A stretch of DNA of 64,000 bases from Sarcocystis neurona (Eukaryota > Apicomplexa > Conoidasida > Eucoccidiorida > Sarcocystidae). The first letter of the stretch is position 1, and each line of letters starts with the position of its first letter. Made by a program: the position numbers and the translations under genes. Positions 54,601 through 58,000 of this stretch are shown here, piece after piece. The notes below the pieces were generated by a model. The model saw only the letters and a program-made list of their open reading frames with translations, was not told the DNA's origin and did no database searches. The stretch lies in assembly GCA_000727475.1 (NCBI GenBank), contig KL647301.1, forward strand, positions 310,001 through 374,000, in the 5' to 3' direction.

Positions 54601-55544
54601 ATCCTTCTGCACTACCGTCTACTAGCCAACGCGCCGCCTGATATATATTTACGTCTGAGGCATAATAATAGGCTATTGCACCTGTCTGATACCAGCGAGA
54701 CTGCCTTCTACACGTATCTATACTCTACAGAGTGAGTAACGCCTCCGCCTACATATATGTATATGCACTACTCACGCGTAGGTTGAGCAATGCTTGTGGT
54801 GTGTCTTCCTGCGCAGGCAACTATGCTGTAAAATCTGTACCTATTTATACAGAGCCAACTGGTTCTTATGATCTGTATGGGCACAAGCAGATATGTACGT
54901 ATATGGAGAGGAAAGTGGCTCTATTATATCTTCGTGTTCGTTTTCCTTTTCCACTGCATGCCTGCGCATTGCTGTAGCAGCACATGTATCCTCATCTGCG
55001 ACAGTATGTCCTTGTGAGGCGCCTGTTACCCTACAAACCCCTGTAAATGTACATACATGAATCTGTCAATGCGTGCAGCGCGGTCTGCATTGTACCCCTC
55101 TGTCTGCAGTACCTTTGAGTCAACACCTGTGTGAGCATGGGTGCAAGCCTAAACAAATCCTTCTCTGACTCTGCCTCTGCACACACTCAGCGCGAATATT
55201 CGTACATATTTGTATGAACGTATCGCTCGTCGTACGTTAGTCTACGTTAAGGAGGGCACAGATTTTTTATGTGAAGATCTATTGAAAATACCTGTGCATA
55301 TGAGCTTCTCATCTAGTAGGGTCGAAGACGTGGCGTTCCCAGGCTTCCCCTCTTGTACTTGAGCGGGGCGCTGGTAGCAGAACAGCAGATACTGCCGTCT
55401 GGCGGTGCCACGAAGAAACTTTTCCAGCTTAGGGAAGAACTGCTCCCGGAAAGCGTACTCTACAGCTGCTTCATCCTTTTCGAGACCGAATGCAGCAACA
55501 ACTTGGGCCACCATCCAGCGGTGGCGCTGCTGCAGTAGCGCCAT
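935..55544 (-). CDS. Dynein heavy chain, N-terminal 1,399 codons in 23 exons (gene continues beyond position 1)
   Basis: Spliced gene read right to left. The 23 exons are listed separately below. Seen: all 22 junctions join in phase (15 in phase 0, 4 in phase 1, 3 in phase 2), all introns end in AG, and all but one begin with GT. The joined product follows the heavy-chain tail and linker in the correct order: N-terminal domain, DHC_N1 about residues 150-750, DHC_N2 linker about 1,060 onward. Known: dynein heavy chains are about 4,500-residue AAA+ microtubule motors, and the tail dimerises and carries intermediate chains. Inference: this is an outer-arm axonemal chain of the DNAH5/DNAH8 type, judged from the WHQLW...GLQA...TGK..VNF block. 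In an apicomplexan it would drive the microgamete flagellum. The window stops before AAA1, so no P-loop is visible. Introns average about 2.3 kb and are mostly simple repeats. Confidence 0.96.
1280..1770. repeat. GT/TATG-rich tract, intron 22
   Basis: Plus strand is dominated by GTGTGT and TATGTG with a 12-bp GTGTGTGGAA duplication near 1,316-1,345, and ends in a (GT) run near 1,720-1,757. Overlapping open frames here are Val/Cys/Tyr-rich translations of the repeat. Confidence 0.85.
2290..2765. repeat. Polypyrimidine CT/CCGTGTCT tract, intron 22
   Basis: Plus strand is almost wholly C and T with regularly spaced G: units of GTCTCC, GTGTCTCC and a longer CCCCGTATGTCTCCG module repeated at about 2,474, 2,574 and 2,634. 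The gene strand is therefore GA-rich. Long frames on both strands are repeat translations. Confidence 0.85.
3140..3590. repeat. TATATG microsatellite, intron 22
   Basis: Dense TATA/TATG/ACATAT with a duplicated segment containing TGTGTAGAGAGAAGT.TGCGCATAT near 3,276 and 3,399. No gene signal. Confidence 0.8.
3782..3959 (-). CDS. Dynein heavy chain exon 22
   Basis: One base and 59 codons. Acceptor CTTCACAG|A, donor GTGCAG|GTGGGT. It encodes [20 protein letters not shown] and [20 protein letters not shown] then YDLYVQ. The 'GE.LFGLP...YPEL....KEL..L..LY.LY' block is diagnostic for the dynein linker. Confidence 0.98.
4090..4640. repeat. GA and CA/GT-rich low-complexity DNA, intron 21
   Basis: Plus-strand purine-rich (GAGAGACAGA) with CACACA and TGTGTG runs. 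Open on several frames but only as repeat translations. Confidence 0.75.
5050..5290. repeat. Polypyrimidine CT-rich tract, intron 21
   Basis: Plus strand is CCCTCCCTCC/CTCTCTGTCT-rich; the opposite (gene) strand is GGGAGG/GAGAGA. Same type as 2,290-2,765. Confidence 0.75.
6535..6930. repeat. TA + GAGAGA minisatellite, intron 21
   Basis: Two to three imperfect copies of a roughly 115-125-bp unit made of ATATATAGAGAGAGGG, GCCACATACAGACATATATA and AGAGCCACACA.GCAGATAT. Copies begin near 6,545, 6,665 and 6,780. Confidence 0.75.
7290..8035. repeat. CTG-rich minisatellite next to the exon-21 donor, intron 21
   Basis: Imperfect repeats of a roughly 50-70-bp module with CTTCCTCTTCTGCTGCTGCT, TTTGCCCC and CCGCTGCTGC. 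On the gene strand it is GCAGCAG/GAGGAA-rich and would read as Ala/Glu/Gln homopolymer. It ends only about 10 bases from the exon-21 donor. I treat it as intronic because that donor joins exon 22 in phase. Confidence 0.8.
8045..8336 (-). CDS. Dynein heavy chain exon 21
   Basis: Two bases, 96 codons and two bases. Acceptor CTTTCTTTCAG|CT, donor CCGAG|GTAATG. It encodes [16 protein letters not shown], then the conserved 'LR.SW..L', [19 protein letters not shown] and [10 protein letters not shown]. These are the linker's 'I...Y.LL', 'F...L...V..F..D...F..DY...GP...G..P' elements. The donor abuts the CTG-rich minisatellite to the left. Confidence 0.98.
8337..11129. repeat. Intron 20: mixed microsatellites
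   Basis: Contains TA/TATG tracts (8,480-8,525; 9,120-9,310; 9,450-9,600; 10,045-10,110; 10,180-10,700), a (CAG)7-type run at 8,733-8,757 and a (GT) run at 8,993-9,012. No coding evidence beyond repeat translations. Confidence 0.75.
11130..11319 (-). CDS. Dynein heavy chain exon 20
   Basis: Sixty-three codons plus one base. Acceptor CGTGCAG|CTC, donor GAGTCGG|GTAGGT. It encodes [20 protein letters not shown] and [20 protein letters not shown]. The DLD.LR.VM..L..IRE.E pattern is a signature of the DHC_N2 linker. Confidence 0.97.
11330..11570. repeat. GA-rich purine tract, intron 19
   Basis: Plus-strand purine-rich sequence (GAGACGGAGACAGGAGG and similar) directly 5' of exon 20's acceptor on the gene strand, where it forms a long pyrimidine stretch. 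Confidence 0.7.
12300..13680. repeat. TA/TATG microsatellite block, intron 19
   Basis: Nearly continuous TATATA, TATGTA, GATAGATA and ACATATAT runs. A segment with CTCCTCA.ACCA.TCC.AGCTTCTAT recurs near 12,313 and 12,548, each followed by CTCTCTCTATATATA. Confidence 0.8.
13869..14057 (-). CDS. Dynein heavy chain exon 19
   Basis: Sixty-three codons, phase 0. Acceptor GACCTGCAG|GAA, donor AGTCAG|GTAGAA. It encodes [17 protein letters not shown] and [14 protein letters not shown] then [14 protein letters not shown], matching 'W.W.......F....P.L..F......Y...E..I.......G...L....L' at the start of the linker. Confidence 0.96.
14090..14410. repeat. GAGACAGGGAGGCGGAGACAGG purine tract, intron 18
   Basis: Plus strand is almost entirely A and G with a C about every six bases: GGAGAC units in tandem. 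It lies immediately 5' of exon 19 in gene order, so the transcript reads it as a pyrimidine tract upstream of the acceptor. Confidence 0.85.
14575..15010. repeat. GATA/TAGACAGATA microsatellite, intron 18
   Basis: AGATAGATAGGCAGATAGAC-type repeats. A longer module (..GCATGCTTATATA..GATAGACAGA) occurs twice, near 14,780 and 14,957. Confidence 0.75.
15540..16295. repeat. Long GA-rich purine tract, intron 18
   Basis: About 750 bases of plus-strand purine (GAGAGACAGAGAGAAAGG and variants). An internal duplication of about 75 bp with GAGATAG..CAGGGCCGCGAGA is seen near 16,030 and 16,106. The 401-residue minus frame here is only Ser/Leu/Pro/Cys repeat translation. Confidence 0.85.
16300..16630. 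repeat. TA/ACACAC microsatellite, intron 18
   Basis: Two copies of a roughly 120-130-bp module (ACACACACAGAGAAGGACAG, AGC.TGCACAT.ACCCATATAT, GTGAATATACATA) near 16,425 and 16,545. Confidence 0.8.
16717..17117 (-). CDS. Dynein heavy chain exon 18, with Ala/Gly-rich insert
   Basis: Two bases and 133 codons. Acceptor TCGCTGCAG|AA, donor TTTGAC|GTAAGC. It begins with [20 protein letters not shown] and [10 protein letters not shown], the conserved 'P.F.....L..P...L.PSL..I...IN' block at the tail-linker boundary. About 40 residues rich in Ala, Gly, Ser and Pro (roughly 16,832-16,953) then interrupt the sequence before conserved-looking [17 protein letters not shown]. Such inserts are common in coccidian proteins and probably form a disordered loop. 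Confidence 0.95.
17200..18260. repeat. TA/TATG microsatellite block, intron 17
   Basis: CACACA run at 17,195-17,215, then dispersed TATATA, TATGTA and ACGTAT. Pure TA runs near 17,708-17,724 and 17,793-17,815. No gene signal. Confidence 0.8.
18261..19411. other. Intron 17, lower-repeat part
   Basis: Moderately complex intron sequence with short CT, CA and TA runs (for example CTCCTCCTCCTTC near 18,645 and GATAGAGAG near 19,110-19,210). I see no conserved heavy-chain block and no convincing exon. Confidence 0.6.
19412..19547 (-). CDS. Dynein heavy chain exon 17
   Basis: Forty-five codons plus one base. Acceptor GCATGCAG|CCG. It encodes [19 protein letters not shown], matching the 'A...ATR.SL..LK.R' block that precedes the linker. 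I chose the donor GAGAAG|GTGCGG because it joins exon 18 in phase as [12 protein letters not shown]. Reading on instead adds an Ala run and reaches the poor donor AAC|GTCTAC out of phase. Confidence 0.92.
19970..20170. repeat. CA/TACA microsatellite, intron 16
   Basis: ACACACATACACACACATAT followed by (ACATACAT/ACGTACAT) tandem units to about 20,165. Confidence 0.85.
21171..21206 (-). CDS. Possible 12-codon dynein micro-exon
   Basis: On the minus strand, TGCTTTGCAG|ACG opens a 12-codon stretch ([12 protein letters not shown]) closed by AAG|GTCTGC. It would insert in phase 0 between exons 16 and 17 without breaking frame. The family has a variable linker there, so it may be genuine, but the donor is poor and there is no conserved motif. 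Confidence 0.2.
21390..21535. repeat. GGGAGACGGGGAGACAGG purine tract, intron 16
   Basis: Tandem GGAGACGG/GGAGACAG 8-bp-type units on the plus strand, about 145 bp. The same kind of unit as at 14,090-14,410. Confidence 0.85.
21630..21860. repeat. TATG/ACAC microsatellite, intron 16
   Basis: Imperfect TACACATGTACGTGTATAT-type alternating purine-pyrimidine sequence. No gene. Confidence 0.65.
22147..22341 (-). CDS. Dynein heavy chain exon 16
   Basis: Sixty-five codons, phase 0. Acceptor GCGTCAG|TCT, donor ATCGCG|GTACGG. It begins [14 protein letters not shown] and ends [20 protein letters not shown]. It is a predicted helical segment less conserved in the family but placed where the tail carries '.R...VE.AV.DL'. 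An intron of more than 2.7 kb on each side leaves room for a missed small exon. Confidence 0.9.
22400..23360. repeat. TAG/GTA trinucleotide array with 165-bp higher-order unit, intron 15
   Basis: About 950 bp built almost only from GTA/TAG/CTA/TAC triplets. Inside, a segment starting AGTGGTGGTACATCTAGTCC at 22,766 recurs at 22,931, a period of 165 bp, with the order of internal variants kept. Because stops fall mainly in one frame, it gives long Val-rich plus and Thr/Tyr-rich minus frames, which I do not call genes. Confidence 0.9.
23760..25075. repeat. TA/TATG microsatellite block, intron 15
   Basis: Dense TATATA, TATACG and ACATAT. A module with TCTCACGCATA or TCGCACGCATAACC (24,830; 25,016) recurs with variations. 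No coding evidence. Confidence 0.75.
25113..25340 (-). CDS. Dynein heavy chain exon 15
   Basis: Seventy-six codons, phase 0. Acceptor TTGTAG|GAG, donor CTCCAG|GTGCGC. It begins [12 protein letters not shown] and contains [20 protein letters not shown] then [10 protein letters not shown], the heavy-chain 'PG...L.W.S.NI..Y' block and the following 'D.....I' helix. Confidence 0.97.
25560..28790. repeat. 3.2-kb GT/GA low-complexity intron 14
   Basis: Nearly the whole intron is G/T/A with very little C on the plus strand: GTGTGTG, GAGAGAGA, GTGAGAGAGA, with pure GT runs near 25,750-25,774, 26,551-26,572 and 28,290-28,312. No short fixed period is evident. Transcribed strand polarity makes the pre-mRNA C/A/T-rich. 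Confidence 0.9.
29307..29582 (-). CDS. Dynein heavy chain exon 14
   Basis: Ninety-two codons, phase 0. Acceptor GGGGCAG|GTG, donor CTTGTG|GTAAGG. It contains [34 protein letters not shown] and [20 protein letters not shown]. This long tail block with an aromatic-rich start and the 'VNF......L.REAK....L...P' core is close to outer-arm DNAH5/DNAH8-type chains and is the main reason for that class call. Confidence 0.98.
29583..31848. repeat. Intron 13: TA/TATG microsatellites
   Basis: TA tracts at about 29,825-29,870, 29,980-30,080, 30,640-30,800 and 31,190-31,800 (with a GATA run near 31,505-31,520). Between 30,100 and 30,640 the sequence is more complex but shows no recognisable exon. Confidence 0.75.
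31849..31929 (-). CDS. Dynein heavy chain exon 13
   Basis: Twenty-seven codons, phase 0. Acceptor CTTGGCAG|GAG, donor AACAAA|GTTAGC. It encodes [20 protein letters not shown] then TIRLYNK, the expected continuation of the WAR..L.RI block ('P...F......L....G....R.YN'). Confidence 0.95.
32170..32320. repeat. TATACATG microsatellite, intron 12
   Basis: ACATATAC, ATGTATAC repeats. The remainder of intron 12 (to 33,304) is complex sequence with short TA runs. An open minus segment at 32,473-32,770 lacks heavy-chain similarity, and exons 12 and 13 already join in frame across it. Confidence 0.7.
33305..33412 (-). CDS. Dynein heavy chain exon 12
   Basis: Thirty-six codons, phase 0. Acceptor TTCTGCAG|GTT. 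It encodes [20 protein letters not shown], one of the most diagnostic tail motifs (N.PP.AG.I.WAR.L..RI). The donor GAA|GTGCGA is weak by consensus but is the only one that joins exon 13 in frame as RIE-EPMK. Confidence 0.97.
34040..34740. repeat. TA/TATG microsatellite block, intron 11
   Basis: TATATATA interspersed with GTGTGTACG and GCATATG. Near-copies of a module with GTGCACG.GTGTGT or GTGCACGTATGTGTCTGCG recur at 34,482 and 34,621. Confidence 0.8.
35555..35698 (-). CDS. Dynein heavy chain exon 11
   Basis: Forty-eight codons, phase 0. Acceptor CGTGCAG|TCC, donor CAACAG|GTACAA. It contains [18 protein letters not shown] and HKYGWELQQ, matching the tail block 'LL..F..I..R..L...L...Y..I...Y...L'. 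Confidence 0.96.
36336..36475. repeat. 24-bp GA-rich tandem repeat, intron 10
   Basis: Five tandem copies of AGACACGGAGGG(T/C)CAAATAGAGGG. The third copy is shortened to 16 bp. The plus strand is purine-rich. Confidence 0.9.
36670..37300. repeat. TA/ACGTGT microsatellite, intron 10
   Basis: TATATA runs, GATAGATAT and a (ACGTGT) run at about 37,180-37,205. No gene. Confidence 0.8.
37520..37654 (-). CDS. Dynein heavy chain exon 10
   Basis: Forty-five codons, phase 0. Acceptor ATCGCAG|CAA, donor AACCAA|GTGAGT. It contains [16 protein letters not shown], the near-universal tail motif (LD.RN..FD.D...F), followed by an amphipathic helix ending ALQPFINQ. Confidence 0.97.
37675..39340. repeat. Intron 9: TA/GATA microsatellites
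   Basis: TA-rich 37,675-38,010 and GATA run near 38,465-38,510. Three diverged copies of a roughly 180-bp module (..GAAGAATCTACGCGATCGACGAAGC; GTGTGGTCGACCAAGCGAGGC; GAAGCTACTTGATCGAACAAGC..) start near 38,105, 38,248 and 38,395. Confidence 0.75.
39342..39419 (-). CDS. Dynein heavy chain exon 9
   Basis: Twenty-six codons, phase 0. Acceptor TTGTGCAG|TTC after a long pyrimidine tract, donor TTCAAA|GTAAGG. It encodes [19 protein letters not shown] and ends DRFK, matching the heavy-chain segment with a conserved '(I/L)EG(M/L)' just before the 'yD.LD.RN..FD.DY..F' block. Confidence 0.95.
39730..41300. repeat. TA/TATG microsatellite block, intron 8
   Basis: Includes a roughly 70-75-bp module repeated four or five times at 39,770-40,110: 'cct.tccac.t..atctcttcc.cat.atctctctctatatat...tgtacgt.tgt.gccctat'. 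From 40,240 to 41,300 it is dense TATACATA. Confidence 0.8.
41550..41801 (-). CDS. Dynein heavy chain exon 8
   Basis: Eighty-four codons, phase 0. Acceptor TGGGCAG|ATG, donor AGTCTC|GTAAGT. It begins MTTICKKFI and ends [19 protein letters not shown]. The F.F.E..IFGK....CRR..KL pattern is typical of DHC_N1 and sits the expected distance after KITNQ. Confidence 0.97.
42401..42528 (-). CDS. Dynein heavy chain exon 7, with GC donor
   Basis: Two bases and 42 codons. Acceptor TCTTCAG|GA. It encodes [19 protein letters not shown] and ends KITNQ, a strongly conserved tail segment ('I..IS.YYNT.ERM..LF.KITNQM'). The donor is AACCAG|GCAAGT, a GC-AG intron; otherwise it matches the consensus closely. 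Joining to exon 8 restores KITNQ-MTTICK, which supports use of this non-GT donor. Confidence 0.96.
42680..43070. repeat. (TATG)n / GTATGTGT microsatellite, intron 6
   Basis: About 390 bp of GTATGTATGTGTGTACGTAT-type alternating sequence, open in all six frames as Tyr/Val/Cys or His/Thr repeats. This openness has no coding meaning. Confidence 0.9.
44517..44676 (-). CDS. Dynein heavy chain exon 6
   Basis: Fifty-three codons plus one base. Donor TACACAG|GTACGT. The core [20 protein letters not shown] and the end FLDPLYT match DHC_N1. The acceptor chosen is ACATGCAG|ATGAAC, which keeps phase but adds about 12 residues ([12 protein letters not shown]) relative to family spacing. A later acceptor at GAGACAG|ACG would remove nine of these residues and also keep frame, so the 5' boundary is provisional. 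Confidence 0.9.
45195..46290. repeat. 72-bp satellite interrupted by the assembly gap, intron 5
   Basis: A 71-74-bp unit (GTCATCAGATAGATACAGAT, ATATATGTATGCAGACG, ATTGATGTGTACGGGTATAT) starts at 45,271, 45,343 and 45,417 before the gap and at 46,183 and 46,254 after it. If the gap length is real, about ten further units are hidden. Its translated frames are Tyr/Ile repeats. Confidence 0.93.
45446..46139. other. Assembly gap (694 N)
   Basis: A run of N inside the 72-bp satellite. The flanks are in the same repeat, so it is an unresolved satellite rather than missing unique sequence. No exon is expected here because exons 5 and 6 join in phase across it. Confidence 0.98.
46500..46960. repeat. 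Two copies of a roughly 190-bp TA-rich module, intron 5
   Basis: The block with GTATATTCAAA.ACAGTGATGTTTTATTGTATACG, GCTCGTTTGCATTCTCTTT, ACAGACACACGTCTATA occurs at about 46,590-46,720 and again, diverged, at about 46,765-46,890. Confidence 0.8.
47035..47139 (-). CDS. Dynein heavy chain exon 5
   Basis: Thirty-five codons, phase 0 on both sides. Acceptor CTGCTGCAG|A, donor ACCAAA|GTACGC. It encodes [20 protein letters not shown], the most conserved short block of DHC_N1 (E.WR.RM..L..I..QL), directly after the GPRSE that ends exon 4. The 3' end is less certain because a GT in TTCCAG|GTCTTA could also serve. Confidence 0.96.
47140..48320. other. Intron 4, mostly unique sequence
   Basis: Complex sequence with one TA run near 48,215-48,236. 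Plus-strand open segments at 47,360-47,557 and 47,536-47,793 have no recognisable similarity and no good splice pairing that I could establish. No feature is called. Confidence 0.6.
48321..48489 (-). CDS. Dynein heavy chain exon 4
   Basis: One base and 56 codons, ending in phase 0. Acceptor AATGCAG|A, donor AGTGAG|GTAAAC. It encodes [20 protein letters not shown] followed by a short acidic linker and GPRSE. The E..LE..L..WC.QI pattern and the terminal GPR.E are hallmarks of DHC_N1. Confidence 0.97.
48598..48975. repeat. TA microsatellite runs, intron 3
   Basis: TA runs at 48,598-48,638, 48,708-48,760, 48,818-48,830 and 48,943-48,972, separated by GTGTGTG and short unique pieces. The sequence GTATAATATATATATA..TAGTGGGTATAGG partly repeats GTATATATATATATAGTGGGG. 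Confidence 0.8.
49693..50020. repeat. 82-bp tandem repeat, four copies, intron 3
   Basis: Four head-to-tail copies with exact 82-bp spacing (anchor CCACCAG at 49,699, 49,781, 49,863 and 49,945). The unit contains CCGCTACTACTGCAGCTTTA, GCTTGCTGGCGGCTTGACAA and GGGCCGGTACCATTCGGCC. Copies differ by only a few bases, and the last segment can form a short hairpin (GGCCG/CGGCC). It is non-simple sequence, unlike all other arrays here. Confidence 0.95.
50030..51310. other. Intron 3, remainder
   Basis: Largely unique sequence with a TA run at 50,645-50,662. Open segments on both strands at 50,277-50,678 and 50,836-51,027 are not recognisable. No feature is called. Confidence 0.55.
51311..51433 (-). 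CDS. Dynein heavy chain exon 3
   Basis: One base, 40 codons and two bases. Acceptor TTTCGTAG|G, donor CCCAG|GTAAAA. The product contains [18 protein letters not shown] and GIELHKPDP, the conserved 'W..F.........F...L..A......G..L..P' stretch near the start of DHC_N1. Plus-strand openness across this exon is a shadow. Confidence 0.93.
51961..54871 (+). CDS. Candidate nested antisense gene, nine exons, about 361 aa, unknown function
   Basis: Chain of exons 51961-52030, 52146-52190, 52893-52980, 53120-53247, 53490-53610, 53795-54047, 54108-54247, 54546-54731 and 54817-54871. Seen: each intron is GT-AG, all eight junctions keep phase, and the product stays open from the ATG to a TGA. Good sites include CAGGC|GTAAGT, TACAG|GTGAGG, ACAGA|GTGAGT, TTATATTTCAG and CTTCCTGCGCAG. 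The product is basic and Cys-rich (for example [20 protein letters not shown] and [19 protein letters not shown]). I recognise no domain. Dynein exon 2 lies in its second intron, and its last seven exons lie in dynein intron 1. I chose the sites by eye, the start context is poor (GTCCGATGG), and such chains can arise by chance, so this is a hypothesis. Positions 52,460-55,291 (dynein intron 1) otherwise show nothing. Confidence 0.33.
52261..52459 (-). CDS. Dynein heavy chain exon 2
   Basis: Two bases, 65 codons and two bases. Acceptor ATTCAG|AT, donor GCATG|GTAAGC. It contains [11 protein letters not shown] and [16 protein letters not shown], matching the N-terminal heavy-chain pattern in which a 'FGE...PL.SL' segment precedes the tail helices, and ends [10 protein letters not shown]. 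It joins exon 1 as T-D and exon 3 as W-R. The exon falls inside an intron of the candidate plus-strand gene at 51,961-54,871. Confidence 0.9.
55292..55544 (-). CDS. Dynein heavy chain exon 1 (start codon)
   Basis: Codons 1-84 plus one base (phase 1). The ATG at 55,544 sits in GGAAAAATGG, a good coccidian-style context, and an in-frame TAA lies 12 bases upstream, so this is probably the true start. The product begins [20 protein letters not shown] and contains [18 protein letters not shown], resembling the small N-terminal domain of axonemal heavy chains. The donor is CACAG|GTATTT. A splice at an upstream CTGCAG inside the first codons, with earlier exons, cannot be excluded. Confidence 0.8.
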
Positions 55545-55800
55545 TTTTCCAGATTACACGCAGCTCAAGCAGTCGTTTTCACAAACAGCATATGCAAATA
55601 CGGCAAACTACATGAGTAGACGTATAAGCGTGGAGGAAAGCATGACCTCGGAGGTGGAAGAGAGAACGGGCACTCATTCTCCTTACGACAGGGGGGGGGC
55701 ACGCCAAGGCCTGCTAGGGCTCAGGTTCTGTGTAAGGGTGCTATCCAATACATATATATACAAATACATATATATGTGTACGTGCGCATGTTCTTCGGTA
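55545..55800. promoter_or_regulatory. Region just upstream of the dynein start codon
   Basis: By position this should hold the dynein 5' UTR or promoter. No TATA-like box or known motif stands out, apart from a G9 run at 55,691-55,699. The plus strand has an open, acceptor-preceded segment (TTTTTCCAG|AT at 55,553 to CTCAG|GTTCTG at 55,724) that could be an exon of a divergent gene; I cannot link it to others. Confidence 0.3.
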
Positions 55801-56283
55801 GAAAAAGCTTCGGTTGTCATACAATGGACCAGCACACGTAAGCTGAAAAATTTGGGTATCTGCAGGAAAAAATATTGCGGTCGTCCCACTCTCTTTTGTT
55901 AAGGGAGCTAAAATTGTGTGCGTCGCTCGACGACTCGGGAAGGCGGGGCAGCCTGAGGGGGCGGGTAAACACTCATGTATACAGATGGACGTCTTAAGCT
56001 AAATGTATCGCCTCAGCGGATCTGCTGCACCAAAGTGAATAAAAAATAAGAATTTTCTGCCAAACGAGGGCTCTGGATAACTCCCGTGGACAAGGTGGGA
56101 AGCAATACGAAGTGCGCACTTTAAGTGGTTACACCACAAAGGTCAACGCACGTACGCACGCGCATACGAACGCAGATTCCCACATACATTGATTTATACG
56201 TTGCAATTTGACTTGTCCTGCGTCCACCGTGTAAGGTGTTACCCGTGTGCGTCGGAACCACTGAACAGGGAGACCGTCGCAGC

Positions 56284-56493
56284 ATGACCTCACAGCAAAT
56301 GGTGAATCTACCAGTTGATGATTTTCTGAAAAAGTTGGATTTGTTTGGATGCAAGTGGTGGTTTAAAAAACGCGTGCTTGCGAGAATATTAACAACGTCC
56401 ACAACATGCGTATTTGTTGACTCCCCAGCATATATATATACACATATGGATATGCATCACATGGTTGAGTGCACCTGGGATGCTTCCTATTAG
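56284..56493 (+). CDS. Possible short coding segment, unknown
   Basis: Open from ATG (MTSQQMVNLPVDDFLKKLDL, then FGCKWWFKKRVLARILTTST) to a TAG. The first 45 codons look protein-like, with amphipathic helices and low repeat content; the end runs into a TA microsatellite, suggesting an intron or chance. The minus strand is also open here. No family is recognised. Confidence 0.2.
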   Translation: MTSQQMVNLPVDDFLKKLDLFGCKWWFKKRVLARILTTSTTCVFVDSPAYIYTHMDMHHMVECTWDASY

Positions 56494-57904
56494 GCTTGTC
56501 ACTACAGGCCGACTGACCCTACAAACGACGTTGCGCCTCTGCTGGGCGCTATTCTTCCACGTAGGAGGACTGTGAGACTTATGCACTGTTGTCGGATATC
56601 AAATGGAAAAATGCCGTCTGCCCACGTGAATATGCGCAGGTTTCCGTGCACATCACATACGTATACATACACACATTTTGCATTCTCACGTGCACCTTTT
56701 GCGGCTCTCCACCCGTGAAAAGCCCATACGGTGAAAATGCGCGGCCACCACGTGGTCGGCTTCAGACAGGAGAGGTCACATAAGTGCACACACATATGCA
56801 GGTATACTTACATACAACCTACATTCCTGCGGACGGAAGATTCGAACAAATATTCATTGTATTTCAGGGCTCTGCCGGAAGGATGGTGACACACGTTACA
56901 AAACGCACATCCCGCTAGATCACGTAATGAACACTGAATAAATTGATGCTTGTAGGCACAAGCACGTACACTTTTCTGTACAGTTTTTCGCGCACACACT
57001 ACCGTCGACATGACCCGGCCGGTTTCGCTTCACCGAACAAACTACGGGAGATCTTAGGAAGTAATCTAGATATACACACCTATTTGTGTGTACATGTATG
57101 TATAGACTACAATGGATAAATGGACAAATGGATAGATACAGGTCGTCTATCCGCATGTGTTGATGTTCGACATCCAGGTATTCATTCTCTGCTTTTTTCT
57201 GCTGCGCATGTGTGCCTTTGAAAGGAGGGTGCCGACGGACAGCGCGGGCACCACCGGAGGAAAATACGTATCCACTCCGTCTAACGTATATTCTTCAATT
57301 TCTTTCCTTTCTCTCCTCTCCGTGAAAGTAGACATAGGCGCATACCCAGTATACGCATGTAAACAAGTTCTGAAAATATATGCATACGTAAATATGTAGG
57401 CACACATACACGTAAATACACGAACAGGCTACACCTGACGTCGAAGGGTTTTTCATCCGCCTTCTCCCCTCTTCTCTATCTAGTTCTACATACACATATG
57501 CACATGTATACAAGGTGTAAACGCGCCTATTCACGTGCACACAGGTATACGAGGGAAACCCAGGATTTTAATTTAGCAGGCAAATGGCGAGAAATACCCC
57601 ACAGAGAAAAGTCGACATGAGGTGACCGACAGCACAAACGCCGAGGTAGCGCCAGCCGCAGCAGGATGAGCAGTAATGCTCCACACCAGCAGCAGAAATT
57701 GTGACTGTAGCCGGAGCAAATGCGGCAATAAAACTAGAAACAGCGACTTCGAGAACTGCAATAGCAGCGACTGTCGGAAATGCAGCAGTAGCTACCTACT
57801 TGGCGTACTTGCAGCGCCAGGAAACTGAGGTTTGCAGCGACAGCACTACCAGCAGCCTTACACGAACACCACCGGAGAAACGGTGCTGGACAGTTGTAGT
57901 GGGA

Positions 57905-58000
57905 GTCCTACACGCAGCACCAATGCCAGCATGAAGTTACCAGTTAATGTGAGAGGACTACGCGCAGCACCAATGCCAGCATAAGTTACCGGTAGCGTCA
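57905..58000. repeat. 50-bp tandem duplication
   Basis: CGCAGCACCAATGCCAGCAT at 57,913 recurs at 57,963 with similar flanks (AAGTTACC(A/G)GT). Two copies, offset 50 bp, at the 3' edge of the minus-strand open region that follows. Confidence 0.9.
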
